Positions 18,298 through 27,299 of a DNA stretch of 64,000 nt are shown piece by piece. Within the stretch, counting starts at the first letter, position 1, and every line of letters starts with the position of its first letter. The DNA lies in assembly GCA_943371245.1 (NCBI GenBank), contig CALRTY020000013.1, positions 1 to 64,000 of the forward strand, given 5' to 3'. The notes beneath the pieces are model-generated. The model saw only the letters and a program-made list of their open reading frames with translations, was not told the DNA's origin and did not search any database. The stretch comes from UBA5018 sp947463165 (GTDB lineage: Bacteria; Cyanobacteriota; Cyanobacteriia; PCC-6307; Cyanobiaceae). A program made the position numbers and the translations under genes.

Positions 18298-18510
18298 ATG
18301 GTCAGCAGCAGTACCCCCCAGCCGCAGCCGGCGGAGGCGCTGCTGCGCTTTTTGCGCCACCAGCTCGGCCTCAGCGAGAGCGCCCTGGCCCTGGGGCTCA
18401 AGCAGGCTGAACTGGAGCAGGCCCCCCTGCCGGCGGTGCTGTGGCGCTACGGCCTACTCAGCCTGGAACAACTGGCCCAGGTATTTGATTGGCAAGAAGA
18501 TCAGCCATAA
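18298..18510 (+). CDS. DUF2949 family small protein
   Basis: 70 residues matching the cyanobacterial DUF2949 pattern: ALLRFLRHQLGLSESALALG near the start and APLPAVLWRYGLLSLEQLAQ in the second half, ending FDWQEDQP. Function is unknown for the family. It lies between the monooxygenase and the convergent apt, with the apt terminator right after it. Confidence 0.85.
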   Translation: MVSSSTPQPQPAEALLRFLRHQLGLSESALALGLKQAELEQAPLPAVLWRYGLLSLEQLAQVFDWQEDQP

Positions 18511-18529
18511 AAAACCAGCCATGGCTGGT
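18509..18529 (-). terminator. Intrinsic terminator of apt
   Basis: Perfect palindrome ACCAGCCATGGCTGGT (18514-18529); on the minus strand a run of six T follows (A-run 18509-18514 on plus). Lies 28 bases beyond the apt stop codon and touches the end of the DUF2949 gene. Confidence 0.78.
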
Positions 18530-18556
18530 CAGCCGCAAATAATTAGAAATAGATAA

Positions 18557-19120
18557 TCAGCTGTAGATAATCAGCGACTGCACCGGTTGATCCTGGGGTA
18601 GGCGGCTGCGGCCATCGAGGCCGGCCAGTTCGGCCACAAAACCAAAGCCGCAGAGGTTGCCGCCGGCGGCGACCACCAGCTCGGCGCAGGCCGCCGCCGT
18701 ACCGCCGGTGGCCAACAGGTCGTCGATGATCAACACCCGCTGGCCGCCCGCTAGGGCATCGGCGTGAATCTGAAGACTGTCTTTGCCATATTCCAGTTCG
18801 TATTCCACGGTGATTACTTCACTGGGCAATTTGCCTGGCTTGCGTACCGGCACAAAGCCCAGGCCCACCATGGTGGCCAAGGCGGTGCCCACGATGAAGC
18901 CCCGCGATTCGATACCCACAATCAGTTCCGGCTGCAGCTGTTCACAGAGCTGTTCCAGTTGGCGGATCACCTCCCGCCAGCCCTGGGGATCGCGCATCAG
19001 CGGGGTGAGATCCCTGAACAGGATGCCGGGTTTGGGGAAATCGGGCACATCCCGCACCAGCCGCCGCAGATCGATGCCGCTAGCTGTCGAGTCATCGCAG
19101 TTTGCAGGCAGGGCAACCAT
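18557..19120 (-). CDS. apt: Adenine phosphoribosyltransferase
   Basis: 187 residues. Salvages adenine with PRPP to AMP. The PRPP-binding loop is VLIIDDLLATGGTAAAC, and 'FPKPGILFRDLTPLMRDP' plus 'ESRGFIVGTALA' are family signatures. The last residues are LIIYS, a common APRT ending. Divergent from the DUF3038 gene with only 41 bases between start codons, so the promoters overlap. Confidence 0.96.
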   Translation of the reverse strand: MVALPANCDDSTASGIDLRRLVRDVPDFPKPGILFRDLTPLMRDPQGWREVIRQLEQLCEQLQPELIVGIESRGFIVGTALATMVGLGFVPVRKPGKLPSEVITVEYELEYGKDSLQIHADALAGGQRVLIIDDLLATGGTAAACAELVVAAGGNLCGFGFVAELAGLDGRSRLPQDQPVQSLIIYS

Positions 19121-19161
19121 GGAGGTGACGTTGAGGTGTGGTTGCTGGCATCATCGCAACC

Positions 19162-19755
19162 ATGCCCGAAGTTTTCGCTGCCCCCTCCGGCTCCGCCAGC
19201 CAGTCCAGCCCGTCTGGTAATCCAGCTGAGCCCAGCTACGCCGGCCAGCACCTGCCCCGCCGGGGCCTGGAGCGGCTCGACCTGCTGTTGCTGGCCACCG
19301 AGGCCATCGACTTGAACGGCGGTGAGGCGCTGGTGCTGATCAGCGAACAGCTGGGTTTCAGCCAGATTTTCGCCAGTCGGGTGGAGCTGTGGACCCGCCG
19401 CTGCCACAACCCCCTGCGCCGAGCCGCCCGCCGCGGCAGCTTGAAGCCCCTGGAAACCGACGCCCTGATCCGCATCCTCTGCGCCATGGCGGATCGGCTC
19501 TATCCGGTATTGCGGGTGATGCTCTCCAAGGCCGAAGCGGCCGAGATCAACCAGCAGCGCTGGCAAATGTTTGAGACCCGAATGGCCCAATTGGTGGGAG
19601 AAAGGATGAACCCCCGTCGCGGTGCGGTGCATGCCCTGCTCGATCCCCAGGCTGGCTTGGCCCAGCGACGCCGTTTGATTCAAAGCCTCGCCCTCGCTGC
19701 CGGCAACGGTGGCTTTGAGCGTCTGCGGGCCAGTCTGCTGGATGCGGCAGCCTGA
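19162..19755 (+). CDS. DUF3038 family protein
   Basis: 197 residues from ATG 19162 (MPEVFAAPSGSAS). The conserved core is RLDLLLLATEAIDLNGGEAL followed by SRVELWTRRCHNPLRR and AMADRLYPVLRVML, the pattern of DUF3038, which is restricted to cyanobacteria. The next gene is DUF4335; the two families are regular neighbours, which suggests a shared but unknown role. Predicted soluble and helical. Confidence 0.87.
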   Translation: MPEVFAAPSGSASQSSPSGNPAEPSYAGQHLPRRGLERLDLLLLATEAIDLNGGEALVLISEQLGFSQIFASRVELWTRRCHNPLRRAARRGSLKPLETDALIRILCAMADRLYPVLRVMLSKAEAAEINQQRWQMFETRMAQLVGERMNPRRGAVHALLDPQAGLAQRRRLIQSLALAAGNGGFERLRASLLDAAA

Positions 19756-19773
19756 GGCCCTGGCTTCTTCCCC

Positions 19774-20409
19774 ATGAAAACCACCCTCCGCTTCGATCAG
19801 CTCAGCTGCCGCCTTCAGGTGGAGGGACTGCCGGATGTGTCGGTGGGCCAATCCGGCGAGGTGGTGGGAATCATCACCGGCTGGAGCCTGCAGTGGGCCG
19901 GTAGCCCCGAGCTGGAGGGCCGCAAGCAGCACCTGCTGGCCTTGATGCAGGTGGTGCTGCCCTATGCCCGCTACCTGCTCAGCGGCGTGGAGCGCCCCTT
20001 CGGCACGCCTCCAGCCCAACCGGTGGAAATCTCTCCCCACCCCGAGGGCGGCCACCAGCTGGTGCTGCATAGCAGTCAGCCGGATACCGCCCCCCTGCAG
20101 CTGCATCTCGACGACGCCGAGCTGGCCGATCTGGTGCGGGTATTGGATCAATTGCGCCTGGACCCCAGATTGCAGCTGGCCCTCGACCTGCCGGAACCCA
20201 AGCCCCTGAAGGCCTTTGAGCTGGAGCGCCGCACCCCCCTGGGCCAGCGCCTGGCGGCACCGGTGGGGGGCTTGCTGGCCCTGGCCCTGCTGGCCGGCCT
20301 GGGGCTGTTGCTGCCGGTGCCCAAACCCCAGCCAGGCGGCACCCCTGGCGCCAAGACCAGCCCAGCGCCCACCAGCCTGCCCCTGACACCAGCAAAGCCC
20401 GGCTCTTGA
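19774..20409 (+). CDS. DUF4335 family membrane-anchored protein
   Basis: 211 residues. N-terminal ~150 residues are soluble (RFDQLSCRLQVEGLPDVSVG; VVGIITGWSLQWAGSPELEG; LHLDDAELADLVRVLDQLR), matching DUF4335. One transmembrane helix near 171-188 (VGGLLALALLAGLGLLLPVP) is followed by a short Pro/Ala/Thr tail, so the bulk probably faces the cytoplasm with a C-terminal anchor. 18 bases after DUF3038; same operon. Function unknown. Confidence 0.85.
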   Translation: MKTTLRFDQLSCRLQVEGLPDVSVGQSGEVVGIITGWSLQWAGSPELEGRKQHLLALMQVVLPYARYLLSGVERPFGTPPAQPVEISPHPEGGHQLVLHSSQPDTAPLQLHLDDAELADLVRVLDQLRLDPRLQLALDLPEPKPLKAFELERRTPLGQRLAAPVGGLLALALLAGLGLLLPVPKPQPGGTPGAKTSPAPTSLPLTPAKPGS

Positions 20410-20465
20410 GGCGGCACGGCTCTTGACGCGACGCCGCTACTTGACGTGACGCCGCTCCTGGACAA
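20402..20465. repeat. ~17-bp degenerate tandem repeat
   Basis: About 3.5 units: GCTCTTGAGGCGGCACG, GCTCTTGACGCGACGCC, an 18-base variant GCTACTTGACGTGACGCC, then GCTCCTGGAC. The array begins in the last codons of the DUF4335 gene and fills the spacer before 20475. Confidence 0.7.
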
Positions 20466-20474
20466 ACTGGGGTA

Positions 20475-20723
20475 ATGACAACCATGACCTGGTCGGAACT
20501 GCGGATTCGGGTGGCACGCCTTGGCGCCGCCCTCAATGTGGTGGTGCGCAGCGATCCGGAGGTGTGTGGCCTCAGTGGCGAAAGCTTTCATCTAACGCTG
20601 CACCATGGCGGCCATGGCGACTGCACGGTGAGCAACCTGTCGCTGATCGATTGCCCCAACGAGCTGGTGCTGATGGAGTTTGAGCGCTGGATGCGCGGCT
20701 GCGGCCACCAGCTGGAGGTATGA
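20475..20723 (+). CDS. Small conserved hypothetical protein
   Basis: 82 residues: MTTMTWSELRIRVARLGAAL, then a His-rich stretch LTLHHGGHGDC and a C-terminal FERWMRGCGHQLEV. No membrane helix. Two His/Cys-containing patches could bind metal, but no known family motif is seen. It overlaps the next gene by ATGA, so the two are co-translated, and it belongs to the DUF3038-DUF4335 cluster. Confidence 0.65.
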   Translation: MTTMTWSELRIRVARLGAALNVVVRSDPEVCGLSGESFHLTLHHGGHGDCTVSNLSLIDCPNELVLMEFERWMRGCGHQLEV

Positions 20724-21091
20724 CCTCACCCCACCAGCGGACATTGCTGCTCCCCAAGGCGGCCCCCAAAGCCCGGCGGGTGTTTCGCCAGCGCCGCCGC
20801 AAGGCCCGCTGGCAGCAACTGGGTACGGGGCTGTTGTCGTTGGCCGGCGGCGGCGGGCTGATGTTCGGCTTGATGCTGCTGCCTGAGCGGCTCGACACCC
20901 TGCTGCTGGTGAGCAATGCGATCGCCAACTTGATCGGCGGCCTCAGCCGCTTTGGCATGGGCTTGCTGCAACTGCTGGCGGTGCTGGCCCTGGCTGCGGT
21001 AGCCCTCGGTGCCCTGGTGCTGTTGTTGGCGGGAGTGGTCAGACTGTTAAAGGCCCTGTGGCCCGAGCCGCCCCGCCAACCACCCAGCTGA
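20720..21091 (+). CDS. Two-helix membrane protein, hypothetical
   Basis: 123 residues. Arg/Lys-rich N-terminus (KARRVFRQRRRKARWQQ) then hydrophobic segments at about 35-58 and 78-108, ending in a Pro-rich tail. Topology suggests a positively charged cytoplasmic N-terminus. Start ATG overlaps the previous stop. No family recognised. Confidence 0.65.
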   Translation: MTSPHQRTLLLPKAAPKARRVFRQRRRKARWQQLGTGLLSLAGGGGLMFGLMLLPERLDTLLLVSNAIANLIGGLSRFGMGLLQLLAVLALAAVALGALVLLLAGVVRLLKALWPEPPRQPPS

Positions 21092-21107
21092 ACCAGGCCC
21101 CACAGCG

Positions 21108-22211
21108 ATGGCTAAAGCCAGAGGCAAACACAAGCGCTCCCCCCAACACCGAGCCACCCAGGAAGAGCCCCAGGGGCAGGAGCAGGACCAGCCAGGGCCA
21201 GCGCCCCTGGCGGCTGAGCCTCGCCCCGACCACGATCGCTATTACCCATCCACCCTGCTGGAGGACCTGCGCGATGAGCCAGTCCATGATTCCCTAGCCA
21301 ATGGAGCCATAGCTGCCGGGGCTGGCGTCCACAAAATCGCCATCAATGCAAACAGGCAACATCGGCCAAATGGCAATAGCGGTGGCGGTGGCGGTGGCGG
21401 TGGCGATGTCGGTAAAAATGGCAATGGCAATGGCAAGCTCGACCGCAAAAGCTACGAAAAAGAGCTGATCAGGCTACAGATAGAGCTGGTGAAGATGCAG
21501 TACTGGATCAAACACACGGGCTTCCGGCTGATCGTGGTGTTTGAGGGCAGAGATGCGGCGGGCAAGGGTGGCACGATCAAGCGCCTCACCGAGGCCCTCA
21601 ATCCCCGGGGTTGCCGCGTGGTGGCCTTGGGTACCCCCAGCGACCAGCAAAAAACCCAGTGGTTTTTTCAGCGCTATGTGGAACACTTCCCCAGCGCCGG
21701 GGAAATGGTGATCTTTGATCGCAGTTGGTATAATAGAGCCGGCGTGGAGAAGGTGATGGGGTTTTGCACCGATAAGCAGGTGGAGGAATTTCTGCAGAGC
21801 AGTCCAGAGTTTGAACGGATGCTGGTGCGCTCTGGCATCGTATTACTAAAATACTGGTTTTCAGTGAGTGACGAGGAGCAGGAGGTGCGCTTCCAGGCCC
21901 GTATCGACGATCCAACCCGCCGCTGGAAACTGAGCCCCATGGATCTAGAAGCCCGCATGAAGTGGGCAGAATTTTCCCAGGCCAAAGACGAAATGTTTAA
22001 ACATACAAACATCCCAGAAGCCCCCTGGTTCACCGTTGAGGCCAACGACAAGCGCCGGGCCCGCCTCAACTGCATCCACCACCTGCTCAGCAAGGTGCCC
22101 TATCGGGACATGACCCCAGAGGCAATTAAATTGCCACCCCGCCCCAAGGCAAAAAAAGTGGCACGACCACCCCTCGGGGAACAGTTCTTCGTGCCGAATC
22201 AATACCCCTGA
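21108..22211 (+). CDS. ppk2: Polyphosphate kinase 2
   Basis: 367 residues. PPK2 uses polyphosphate to phosphorylate ADP/GDP. Walker A is FEGRDAAGKGGT near 145-156; the lid/Walker B region is VIFDRSWYNRAGVE near 201-214; 'GTPSDQQKTQWFFQRY' and 'DPTRRWKLSPMDLEAR' are further PPK2 signatures. The first ~110 residues are not conserved: charged, then a Gly/Asn run (SGGGGGGGGDVGKNGNGNG) encoded by a GGCGGT repeat, probably a disordered linker. Same strand and close behind the small membrane protein, with a 16-base gap. Confidence 0.95.
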   Translation: MAKARGKHKRSPQHRATQEEPQGQEQDQPGPAPLAAEPRPDHDRYYPSTLLEDLRDEPVHDSLANGAIAAGAGVHKIAINANRQHRPNGNSGGGGGGGGDVGKNGNGNGKLDRKSYEKELIRLQIELVKMQYWIKHTGFRLIVVFEGRDAAGKGGTIKRLTEALNPRGCRVVALGTPSDQQKTQWFFQRYVEHFPSAGEMVIFDRSWYNRAGVEKVMGFCTDKQVEEFLQSSPEFERMLVRSGIVLLKYWFSVSDEEQEVRFQARIDDPTRRWKLSPMDLEARMKWAEFSQAKDEMFKHTNIPEAPWFTVEANDKRRARLNCIHHLLSKVPYRDMTPEAIKLPPRPKAKKVARPPLGEQFFVPNQYP

Positions 22212-22262
22212 TCGGGCGGTCAATCCAGATACCCCTAAGCTCGCAAGCCCCTTTGCCGGCTT

Positions 22263-22376
22263 TCAACCATGCAGGCGGTTAAACCACAAGCCCGCCAACT
22301 GCCAGCTGCTCCACAGGAAGGCTGCCAGGAACAGCCAGTTCAGCCAGGCGGGTCGTTGCGGTTGCTCGGGGACCAT
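22263..22376 (-). CDS. 37-residue single-pass membrane peptide
   Basis: ATG at 22376, preceded by GGAG at a spacing of about 8. Sequence begins MVPEQPQRPAWLNWLFLAAF and continues with a Trp-rich helix (SSWQLAGLWFNRLHG). The hydrophobic stretch of ~20 residues is long enough to span the membrane. Divergent from the 2OG oxygenase, sharing a ~60-base promoter region. Cyanobacteria encode many photosystem- or NDH-associated peptides of this size, but I cannot assign it to one. Confidence 0.5.
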   Translation of the reverse strand: MVPEQPQRPAWLNWLFLAAFLWSSWQLAGLWFNRLHG

Positions 22377-22437
22377 CGCCACACTCCATTGCGATCGGCC
22401 CTCTAGGTTGCCCGCAGCTAGAGCCCCCTGGCGCCCG

Positions 22438-23064
22438 ATGCAGCTGATCGCCACCTACCGCAATGAGGCCCTGGCCGCCCTGGGGGACCAGGCAATCGAT
22501 TTTTTTCAGCGCCGCAGCGACCTGCATAGCCGTGGCGTCAGCTTCGGTGGCGGCAATGCCAATCCAGACAAGGTCTCAACGGATATCTCCCTGGTGTGGC
22601 TAGATCGCAGTGACCCGGAGGCCCATCAACTGGCCGACGCGATCATGTTGGCCGTATCGGGCTGTCTCAAGCAGTACCTCAGCCAGCGACGCCAGTTCCT
22701 GGAGGTGGTGCCGGAGCGCTCCCTGTTCGTCAACCCGATCTTCAACCTGCAGCACTACGAAGCCGGCGAGGGTTTTAAGAATTGGCATTGCGACTGGACC
22801 ACCTCTGTAGATGCCACCGAACCGATCAAGCGGGTGCTGGCCTGGATTCTCTACTGCAATGACGTAGACAATGCCGGCACCGAATTCCTCTGGCAGCAGC
22901 ACCATGTGGAGGCAGTGCGCGGCCAGATGGCGATTTTTCCGGCCGGCATGTCCCACGTGCACCGCGGCAGGGTGAGCCAGGAGCAGGCCAAAACCATCGC
23001 CACGGGCTGGATCAACGTGGGCAAACTGGAGGCCTACGTGGAGCGTCTCGCCAAAACTGTCTAG
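22438..23064 (+). CDS. 2OG-Fe(II) oxygenase (prolyl-4-hydroxylase-like)
   Basis: 208 residues from ATG 22438. The iron triad is visible as H-x-D in KNWHCDWTTS and the distal His in SHVHRGRV, with 'TIATGWINVGK' where the 2-oxoglutarate-binding basic residue of this fold is expected. 'NLQHYEAGEGF' before the triad and 'RVLAWILYCND' after it match P4H-like enzymes that hydroxylate proteins or small molecules. Substrate unknown. No signal peptide. Confidence 0.85.
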   Translation: MQLIATYRNEALAALGDQAIDFFQRRSDLHSRGVSFGGGNANPDKVSTDISLVWLDRSDPEAHQLADAIMLAVSGCLKQYLSQRRQFLEVVPERSLFVNPIFNLQHYEAGEGFKNWHCDWTTSVDATEPIKRVLAWILYCNDVDNAGTEFLWQQHHVEAVRGQMAIFPAGMSHVHRGRVSQEQAKTIATGWINVGKLEAYVERLAKTV

Positions 23065-23097
23065 ACAGGTAGCAACCCACTCCTCCAAGACCCTGCC

Positions 23098-23397
23098 ATG
23101 CTGCGCCCCTTTGCTTTCCTGGCCGGCCTAGGCCTGGCAGCCAGCATCGCCCCCACCCTGATCTGCCTGCCCGCCCGCGCCGACTCGGTGCAATTCCGCT
23201 CCACCGTCTCGGAGGTGGATGCCTGCAACCGCGCCCAGGCCCTGGTGCCCCAAAACGGCACCGTTACCACTATGAGGGTAAAGCAAAATAACGAATCCAA
23301 TGGCAGCTATGCATTCACCTGCCGGGTGAACTGGAGCTCCTCCACCAAGGCCAAACCCACCTGGATGCCAATTCTATTTGGCCCGGCGTGGAGCTGA
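23098..23397 (+). CDS. Small exported protein
   Basis: 99 residues. Signal peptide of about 28 residues (MLRPFAFLAGLGLAASIAPT, cleavage likely after PARA). Mature part holds two cysteines (VDACNRAQ and FTCRVNW) that could form a disulfide, and a beta-rich pattern. No family recognised. 33 bases downstream of the oxygenase on the same strand. Confidence 0.7.
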   Translation: MLRPFAFLAGLGLAASIAPTLICLPARADSVQFRSTVSEVDACNRAQALVPQNGTVTTMRVKQNNESNGSYAFTCRVNWSSSTKAKPTWMPILFGPAWS

Positions 23398-23558
23398 CGG
23401 CCGCCTGAAGCTGCGAAGTCAATTACCACAAAATCAATCGCCATGCAAAAGCCATCTAAGATTATCAACCTCAAGATGCCAACACTTGAGGAAGATCAAT
23501 CAACAACTTACATCGGTGGTTAACATTGAGCCACGAACAACCCATTGGCCAACCGAGC

Positions 23559-25235
23559 CTAGGGATGGGTTCTGCGGAAGGTCTCAATCGCGCTAACAAC
23601 GCCGGGGGACGAGGATCCGCTGATCAGATAAAGCTGAAACCTCTGACCTTTACTGAGATATTTAGAGTAAGAGGAGGTGAGAAATGGCAGATAGGCATTG
23701 TTGCTGCTTAGATTAATCTCAAAGAAGGGAAGAGTGGTGGCTTTCACGTAATTTCCAATCAATCCCTGGCTAGGAAGTGTGAGATCGCCAACGGATTCAA
23801 TGGTCTTCTTGATGCCGGGATCAATCTCGTTGAAATTCACATGGGCCTGACCTTCCAGCAGCATCCAGTACTTTTTGGGTTCCTTCAGCCAGGTGAACGG
23901 CAGAGCCTGCTCAAGAGCAGGGGGTGCGGCTGGGTCGTAGCTGCCGGAGGCGAGCATCACGGGGATGGCAATGGCACCGATTCCTTTCGGCCCAAAAATA
24001 CTGCGCATCACCGGATTGGCTGCAAACACCGCCCGAGCCCTCGGATCATTTAGGGCATAGGACTTGCGGGGCAGTTCAAGCGCTCGGCACTCAAGCAGCA
24101 GGGAGATGTCAAGGGCCCCATAGGGACGGGTGCAGTCGGCTTGGAGATGGTCGAAATCAATCGTTGCTCCGGCCACCGCCAGGGCGGTGTACCCCCCGAA
24201 GGAGTGACCGGCAATGCCAACTGAGGCAAGGTTCAACTTGCCAGCGAAGGAACCGGCATTGCGCCGGCCCAACTCATCGATCACATAGCTGATGTCCTTG
24301 GGTCTCTGGATAAAGTCCTGAACATCAAAGATGTCCTGATGCAACCCCTTTAGCATTTCCTTCAGCCAGATCGTGTCGCTGCCTGGATGCTGAGGGGCCG
24401 CCACCAAAAAGCCGTAGCTGGCCAGATGATTGAGGCCATCGGCGTAATCCTCTGGCCTTGAGGCCAGACCGTGGGAGAACATGATGACCGGAATCTGTGC
24501 AGCCTTGTTCTGCTCTGGAATGTAGACGTCCACGTAGAAGGATCTCTGGCGACTGGCATCCACCAGATTCCACACCTCCTTACGCACAGAAAAGGGCCCC
24601 GGCTTGGCGGGATCCGGCAAGGAATTGAAGTTAACCGCTGGTTGTGTAGCGGCTTCCTTGGCCGAGAGATCTCTCAAGGTGGTGATGACGGCTTCCGTGG
24701 CGGCGATTACCCTCTCTCCGGCATTGGCGGCACCAACAATCGCCTCCCCGTGCAACTGGATGTTGGTGGGCAATTGCCGCAGCACATTGAGCTGGCTCAA
24801 ACCGTCGCTGGAGAAGGCTGCCCCCACCAGAGCGGAGCGCAGGGCGAACTTGCCATTGCCGCCCCGTTGCAAGGTGATGCCACGCCCTAACCGCTCCAAC
24901 ACATCTTCCCCAATTCTGCTATCAAAGAACTGCGACACCATCAGAGGGTCGATATCAGCCCGCCGCACCAGGGCTGCGCGCAATTCCTCTCGCTTATTGG
25001 CAGGAGTGAACTGCAGAAAGAACGCCAGATCGTCGGCAACGCTGCCGTCCTTAGCGAAGGCCTGCAGGGAACTGATGCGCAAGGAGCGGATCAGCGGCCC
25101 ATAGGAAAAGGAAAGAAGTTCGCCGGCATGGACCGGACTAACGGCTATCAACGCCAGGGAGAACCCTGCGAACAAACCTACTAGCGCACGCTTAAGCAAG
25201 ATGTTCTCACTGAATTCTGCATCGGAGTTTAGCAT
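23559..25235 (-). CDS. Exported alpha/beta hydrolase with DUF1400 N-terminus
   Basis: 558 residues. A signal peptide ends around residue 37 (LALIAVSPVHA). Residues ~38-165 match the cyanobacterial DUF1400 module (ISSLQAFAKDGSVADDLAFF ... LGRGITLQRGG), then an esterase/lipase domain: oxyanion region 'PVIMFSHGLASRPEDYA' and nucleophile elbow GHSFGGY near residue 345. The acid/His part is near 'GQAHVNFNEID'. This two-part layout is common in cyanobacterial secreted dienelactone/PAF-acetylhydrolase-like enzymes of unknown substrate. A bulky gene with no close neighbours on its strand. Confidence 0.88.
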   Translation of the reverse strand: MLNSDAEFSENILLKRALVGLFAGFSLALIAVSPVHAGELLSFSYGPLIRSLRISSLQAFAKDGSVADDLAFFLQFTPANKREELRAALVRRADIDPLMVSQFFDSRIGEDVLERLGRGITLQRGGNGKFALRSALVGAAFSSDGLSQLNVLRQLPTNIQLHGEAIVGAANAGERVIAATEAVITTLRDLSAKEAATQPAVNFNSLPDPAKPGPFSVRKEVWNLVDASRQRSFYVDVYIPEQNKAAQIPVIMFSHGLASRPEDYADGLNHLASYGFLVAAPQHPGSDTIWLKEMLKGLHQDIFDVQDFIQRPKDISYVIDELGRRNAGSFAGKLNLASVGIAGHSFGGYTALAVAGATIDFDHLQADCTRPYGALDISLLLECRALELPRKSYALNDPRARAVFAANPVMRSIFGPKGIGAIAIPVMLASGSYDPAAPPALEQALPFTWLKEPKKYWMLLEGQAHVNFNEIDPGIKKTIESVGDLTLPSQGLIGNYVKATTLPFFEINLSSNNAYLPFLTSSYSKYLSKGQRFQLYLISGSSSPGVVSAIETFRRTHP

Positions 25236-25769
25236 TGCACGGAATAGTGTGCTTAGATTCGTAGCAAACGCTTGTCAATGCCAGGCGTCAACTCGATTGC
25301 TCTTGTGCACTTCCCTGCATGCCAACGCTGGGTGAACATTGGCCGCAGTTCAGACTGGGCACTGGCGCTTGAACTGGGCATTGATTGCGGTGAAGTTTTA
25401 TTGCAGATTCGATCAGGCGATATGGTCATCGGACCTGAGTCATGATCCTGATCTGAGGTGGTGATTCGCCGCCATTGATCTGTTTCATTTTTTTACTGCT
25501 AGAACGATTCGTCAGTCACTCGTGCTTTCAACTTTGGCCACTGCTGTCTCATTAGAGGAGGCCACCACATTCCAGCCTTCAGCAAGGTTGTAGTTGTAGA
25601 ACTAAGGTGGGGCCAAGGACCCAGGTGATGTTGCTGTTGGTTTATGGCATGAAATTGAATTAAGAGTTAATGTCGCCCAGGCCAAATTCGCCCTCATTAG
25701 CCGTTGCTGAGGTGGAGATACAATGTAAAGTTAGTAATCTTCCCCTTTCCTGGCCCAGGAGCTGTTGAT
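25236..25769. other. 534-bp gap between divergent genes
   Basis: Lies between the hydrolase (minus) and the DUF1254 gene (plus), so it must carry both promoters. I see no conserved frame, hairpin-T terminator or clear repeat. Composition is less GC-rich than neighbours. Confidence 0.4.
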
Positions 25770-27299
25770 ATGACGTTGCGTCGGCACCTCAAGATCGGCA
25801 TGGCCATCGCCGTCTGCATCGCCAACCTGGCCACAACGGCTGCGGCCCAGACCCAGACCCAGACCCAAACTTTCAAGATGACCACGCCGATCGCGCCGGG
25901 GGTGGCCACGCCCGATCGGTTGGACAGCTCCATCGGCACCCTCCACCTGATTGATGGGTTCCCCAAGCCCGACACCGTCGAGAAGATCTACGACAACCTC
26001 GACCGTTCCAGGGCTCTGCAGGCATATTTGCTGGCCATCCCGATCGTTAACCAGGCCGGGATGCGCGATTCCCTGCGCAAGTTCGGACCCGTAAATACCA
26101 CCAACGTGATCTGGGAAAACCTGGTGGACCCCAAGACCGTGGAACTCACGGCCAACGACAACACGGTCTACAGCTTCATCTGGCTGGATACCAATAAAGG
26201 GCCCCTGGTGGTTGAAATCCCACCCAAGGTGCTGGGTGCCATCAATGACTTCTGGTACCGCTGGGTGGCCGACATCGGCATCACCGGCGCCGACAAGGGT
26301 GCCGGCGGCAAGTATCTGATTCTGTCTCCTGACTATCAGGGCGCCATACCGCAGGGCTATGTGGTGATCAAGCCGAAAACGTTCGGCAATTGGTTGTTTT
26401 TCCGCTCCTTCCTTGTGGGTGGTTCTACCAAACCGGGGGTGGAATCGGTGAAAAAGAATCTGAAGATCTACCAGCTCGCCGATGTCGCTAAGCCGCCCGC
26501 GATCAAGTTTGTCAATGCGTCTGGGGTACCCGCCAACTTTGTCGCCCCGGCTGATTACTCATTCTGGAGCCTGCTGAATCAGGTGATTCAGGAGGAACCC
26601 TCCACCGGCTCCGACCCCACCACCCTGGGTCTGTTCGCCTCGATCGGCATCGTTAAGGGCAAGCCCTTCAACCCTAACGAGCGCATGAAGAAAATCCTCA
26701 CAGATGCCGCCAACATCGGGGCGGTAACGGCGAGAACGATCGGCTTCAAAATCCGCGATCGCGAGGCGTTCTTCTATCCCAACAGCTCCTGGCGACTGCC
26801 ATTCTTCGGTGGCTATAAATTTGAAGTATCCCCCGGTGTGGCCAACCTGGATGGAGCGGCTTTCTTTTATTACATCGCCACCGGCGTGACGCCGGCCATG
26901 GAGCAGAAGATGGTGGGCCAGGGATCCCAGTACCCCTGGACCTCCCTGGATTCCAAGGGCAACCCGTTTGACGGCGGTAAAACCTACCGGCTGCGCCTGC
27001 CGCCCAATATCCCGGTGAAGGATTTTTGGTCGGTGATTGTGTATGACAACCAGACCCGCTCCATGCTGCAGACCAACCAGCAAGCTCCGAGCGTGAGTAG
27101 CCAGGACAAGGGCATCAAAACCAATGCCGACGGATCGGTGGATGTCTGGTTCGGTCCAAAGGCCCCCGTTGGATTCGAGCAGAACTGGCTGCAAACAATT
27201 CCTGGCAAGGGCTGGTTCACCCTCCTGCGTCTCTACGGGCCGTTGGAGCCCTGGTTCAACAAGACTTGGCGGCCTGGAGAGATTGAACTCCAGCCTTGA
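25770..27299 (+). CDS. DUF1254/DUF1214 exported protein
   Basis: 509 residues from ATG 25770, preceded by AGGAG at good spacing. Signal peptide of ~26 residues (IAVCIANLATTAAAQ). The N-terminal half is DUF1254 (NTTNVIWENLVDPKTVELTA; YSFIWLDTNKGPLVVEIPPK) and the C-terminal half is DUF1214 (FWSVIVYDNQTRSMLQTNQ; WLQTIPGKGWFTLLRLYGPL). The pair occurs in periplasmic proteins of unknown activity across bacteria. A short QTQTQTQT run follows the cleavage site. No operon partner. Confidence 0.9.
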   Translation: MTLRRHLKIGMAIAVCIANLATTAAAQTQTQTQTFKMTTPIAPGVATPDRLDSSIGTLHLIDGFPKPDTVEKIYDNLDRSRALQAYLLAIPIVNQAGMRDSLRKFGPVNTTNVIWENLVDPKTVELTANDNTVYSFIWLDTNKGPLVVEIPPKVLGAINDFWYRWVADIGITGADKGAGGKYLILSPDYQGAIPQGYVVIKPKTFGNWLFFRSFLVGGSTKPGVESVKKNLKIYQLADVAKPPAIKFVNASGVPANFVAPADYSFWSLLNQVIQEEPSTGSDPTTLGLFASIGIVKGKPFNPNERMKKILTDAANIGAVTARTIGFKIRDREAFFYPNSSWRLPFFGGYKFEVSPGVANLDGAAFFYYIATGVTPAMEQKMVGQGSQYPWTSLDSKGNPFDGGKTYRLRLPPNIPVKDFWSVIVYDNQTRSMLQTNQQAPSVSSQDKGIKTNADGSVDVWFGPKAPVGFEQNWLQTIPGKGWFTLLRLYGPLEPWFNKTWRPGEIELQP

